From an uncultured Anaerococcus sp. (GTDB lineage Bacteria > Bacillota > Clostridia > Tissierellales > Peptoniphilaceae), in contig CALTXP010000090.1 in NCBI GenBank assembly GCA_943913325.1, positions 1-6,068 of the forward strand: a DNA stretch of 6,068 nt, in the 5' to 3' direction. Positions within the stretch are counted from its first letter, which is position 1, and the number at the start of each line of letters is the position of its first letter. Positions 4,975-6,068 of this stretch are shown here, in pieces. Below the pieces are notes generated by a model that was not told the DNA's origin, did no database searches, and was given only the letters and a program-made list of their open reading frames with translations. The position numbers and the translations under genes are program-made.

Positions 4975-5911
4975 GATGATGTTGACTGTCTTCTTCTTTC
5001 ACGATACAAAACAATTTTTCACTATGATTATTGTTAGAAGTTTCAGTCTGTATTGTGACATGTTGAATATTTTGATGATTGAGTTCATGTTCTATACGTT
5101 TAAGTAAAAACTCATTTTCAGTAATGGTCATTGTATCTTCTACAACAATATGACAAGATAACGCGTTTAATCCGCTAGTTACTGACCAAACATGAAAGTC
5201 ATGAATATTTTTAACTTCTTTGAATTTTTTAATAGTTTTAATAATGTCTTTTGTATTTATATTGCTTGGTGCTCCCTCCATTAATACATGAAGACTTGAT
5301 TTTGTTACATAAAAGCCGCTACGTAGTACTAAAATTGCTACAATCACACTTGCTAAAGGATCCGCCCACCCCCATCTAAAAAATATAATGAGAAGGGCTG
5401 CTATAACTGCACCTATAGATCCAAGCATGTCGCTTATTACATGCAAATATGCTCCACGCATATTTAAGTTTTCTTCTACATCGCTCCCGCGCAGCATTAT
5501 CCAAGCCACAATAATATTAATAAACAAGCCTACCAAGGCGATAATTAACATGCCTGTAGAAGCTACCTCAGGGGGGTTTTTAAATCTCTCAATAGCTTCA
5601 TAAAAAATATAGATAGCTATTAACATCAAAGTAATACCATTAAGTACAGCTGCTAGTATTTCAAACCTTTTGTAGCCAAAAGTTTTATTTGTATTAGCTT
5701 GCTTCGCTCCTAAAGTAAATGCAATTAAAGCAATACCTAAAGAAATAGAATCACTTAACATATGACCAGCATCTGAAATTAACGCAAGACTGTTAGTAAA
5801 GAAACCACCTAACCCTTCTACAATCATGTAACTTGTAATAATAATAAAACTAATTAATAAAGTCTTTTTGTTCGCGCCATGTGTATGATTATGATTGTGA
5901 TCGTTTTCCAT
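4970..5911 (-). CDS. czcD: Cation diffusion facilitator (CDF) efflux transporter, CzcD-like
   Basis: The 313-residue inner membrane protein exchanges cytosolic Zn(II), and often Co(II) or Cd(II), for protons. The first 12 residues are His-rich (HNHNHTH). Six membrane segments follow between about residues 17 and 200. The transport site is the HxxxD pair in TM2 (H50, D54 in SDAGHMLSDS) and in TM5 (H157, D161 in YLHVISD), which is the H-D/H-D set of the zinc branch. Residues about 205-300 form the cytosolic dimerisation domain, with HDFHVW and CHIVVED conserved. The protein ends in HHH. Length is normal for bacterial CzcD (about 300-320). The ATG start has AGGAGG (5918-5923) 6 nt upstream. No ArsR-type regulator such as CzrA is in the window, though one may lie just to the right. 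Exact metal range is not readable from sequence. Confidence 0.93.
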   Translation of the reverse strand: MENDHNHNHTHGANKKTLLISFIIITSYMIVEGLGGFFTNSLALISDAGHMLSDSISLGIALIAFTLGAKQANTNKTFGYKRFEILAAVLNGITLMLIAIYIFYEAIERFKNPPEVASTGMLIIALVGLFINIIVAWIMLRGSDVEENLNMRGAYLHVISDMLGSIGAVIAALLIIFFRWGWADPLASVIVAILVLRSGFYVTKSSLHVLMEGAPSNINTKDIIKTIKKFKEVKNIHDFHVWSVTSGLNALSCHIVVEDTMTITENEFLLKRIEHELNHQNIQHVTIQTETSNNNHSEKLFCIVKEEDSQHHH

Positions 5912-5973
5912 TTAATCCCTCCTCTTTTTAATGATGAAAAATATTTTCTATAATTTGAATTTTTGTTTTTATA

Positions 5974-6003
5974 ACTATAGAGTTAAAAAATATAAAATTT
6001 CAA
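5974..6003 (-). promoter_or_regulatory. Probable promoter of the czcD-like gene
   Basis: On the minus strand, TTGAAA (6003-5998) and TATAGT (5979-5974) are separated by 18 nt. Transcription would start near 5967, leaving a leader of about 55 nt with no evident fold. An AT-rich region like this gives chance matches, so the call is moderate. Confidence 0.5.
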
Positions 6004-6036
6004 TTAATGTTTTGTTACTCGAAGAAAATCATACTA

Positions 6037-6068
6037 ACTTATGAATATATGCTCATATATTCATAAGT
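6037..6068. repeat. Perfect 15-2-15 palindrome at the right edge, possible metal-regulator operator
   Basis: ACTTATGAATATATG (6037-6051) pairs exactly with CATATATTCATAAGT (6054-6068) across a 2-nt centre (CT). The size and two-base centre recall the 12-2-12 operators of ArsR/SmtB repressors, and TGAA/TTCA blocks are present, but they lie further from the centre than in known CzrA- or SmtB-type sites. It stands about 34 bp upstream of the predicted czcD -35 box. There is no T-run, so it is a poor terminator as seen; it may extend beyond the window. Confidence 0.6.

Noticed and set aside
5388..5603. 71-residue plus-strand reading frame opposite czcD
   Set aside because: Antisense to the membrane-spanning part of the CDF transporter, with no independent support.

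Overview
The window is AT-rich DNA from a low-GC Gram-positive bacterium (Bacillota). The purine-rich AGGAGG-type ribosome binding sites, the frequent TTG start codons and a CopA that reads very much like the staphylococcal protein (two GMTCAAC metal-binding domains, about 800 residues) make Staphylococcaceae or a close relative the best guess. Species and replicon (chromosome, plasmid or SCC-like element) cannot be told from the sequence. No transposase, integrase, tRNA, rRNA or CRISPR array is visible.

Layout, left to right. Positions 1-64 hold no recognisable gene. A long perfect hairpin at 65-110 is a bidirectional terminator. A GNAT acetyltransferase lies on the minus strand (119-646), followed by an AT-rich gap without a gene (647-838). 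Then comes a minus-strand copper operon, transcribed from right to left: csoR (4204-4479), copA (1802-4189), copZ (1559-1768) and a fourth gene (839-1495) for an uncharacterised cytosolic-looking protein with two HxHP repeats. A glutaredoxin-like gene (4654-4929, plus strand) is divergent from csoR. It converges on a CDF-family zinc/cobalt-type efflux gene, czcD-like (4970-5911, minus strand), and a hairpin terminator shared by both genes overlaps the two stop codons. The right edge (5912-6068) carries the czcD leader and promoter and ends in a perfect 15-2-15 palindrome.

How the genes work together. CsoR should repress its own operon through two 17-bp sites of the form ATACCC-N5-GGGTAT: one fills the spacer of a near-consensus sigma-A promoter and the other lies in the transcribed leader. 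When Cu(I) binds its C-H-C site, the repressor leaves the DNA, CopZ buffers and delivers Cu(I), and CopA pumps it out. The HxHP protein is probably an extra copper-related component, but this is inferred from operon position and histidine motifs. The CDF transporter adds efflux of Zn(II)/Co(II)/Cd(II)-type ions, and the glutaredoxin-like protein may deal with thiol stress. The whole block therefore looks like a compact metal-resistance island. The least known parts are the duplicated HxHP protein, the two-operator promoter and the palindrome at the right edge.
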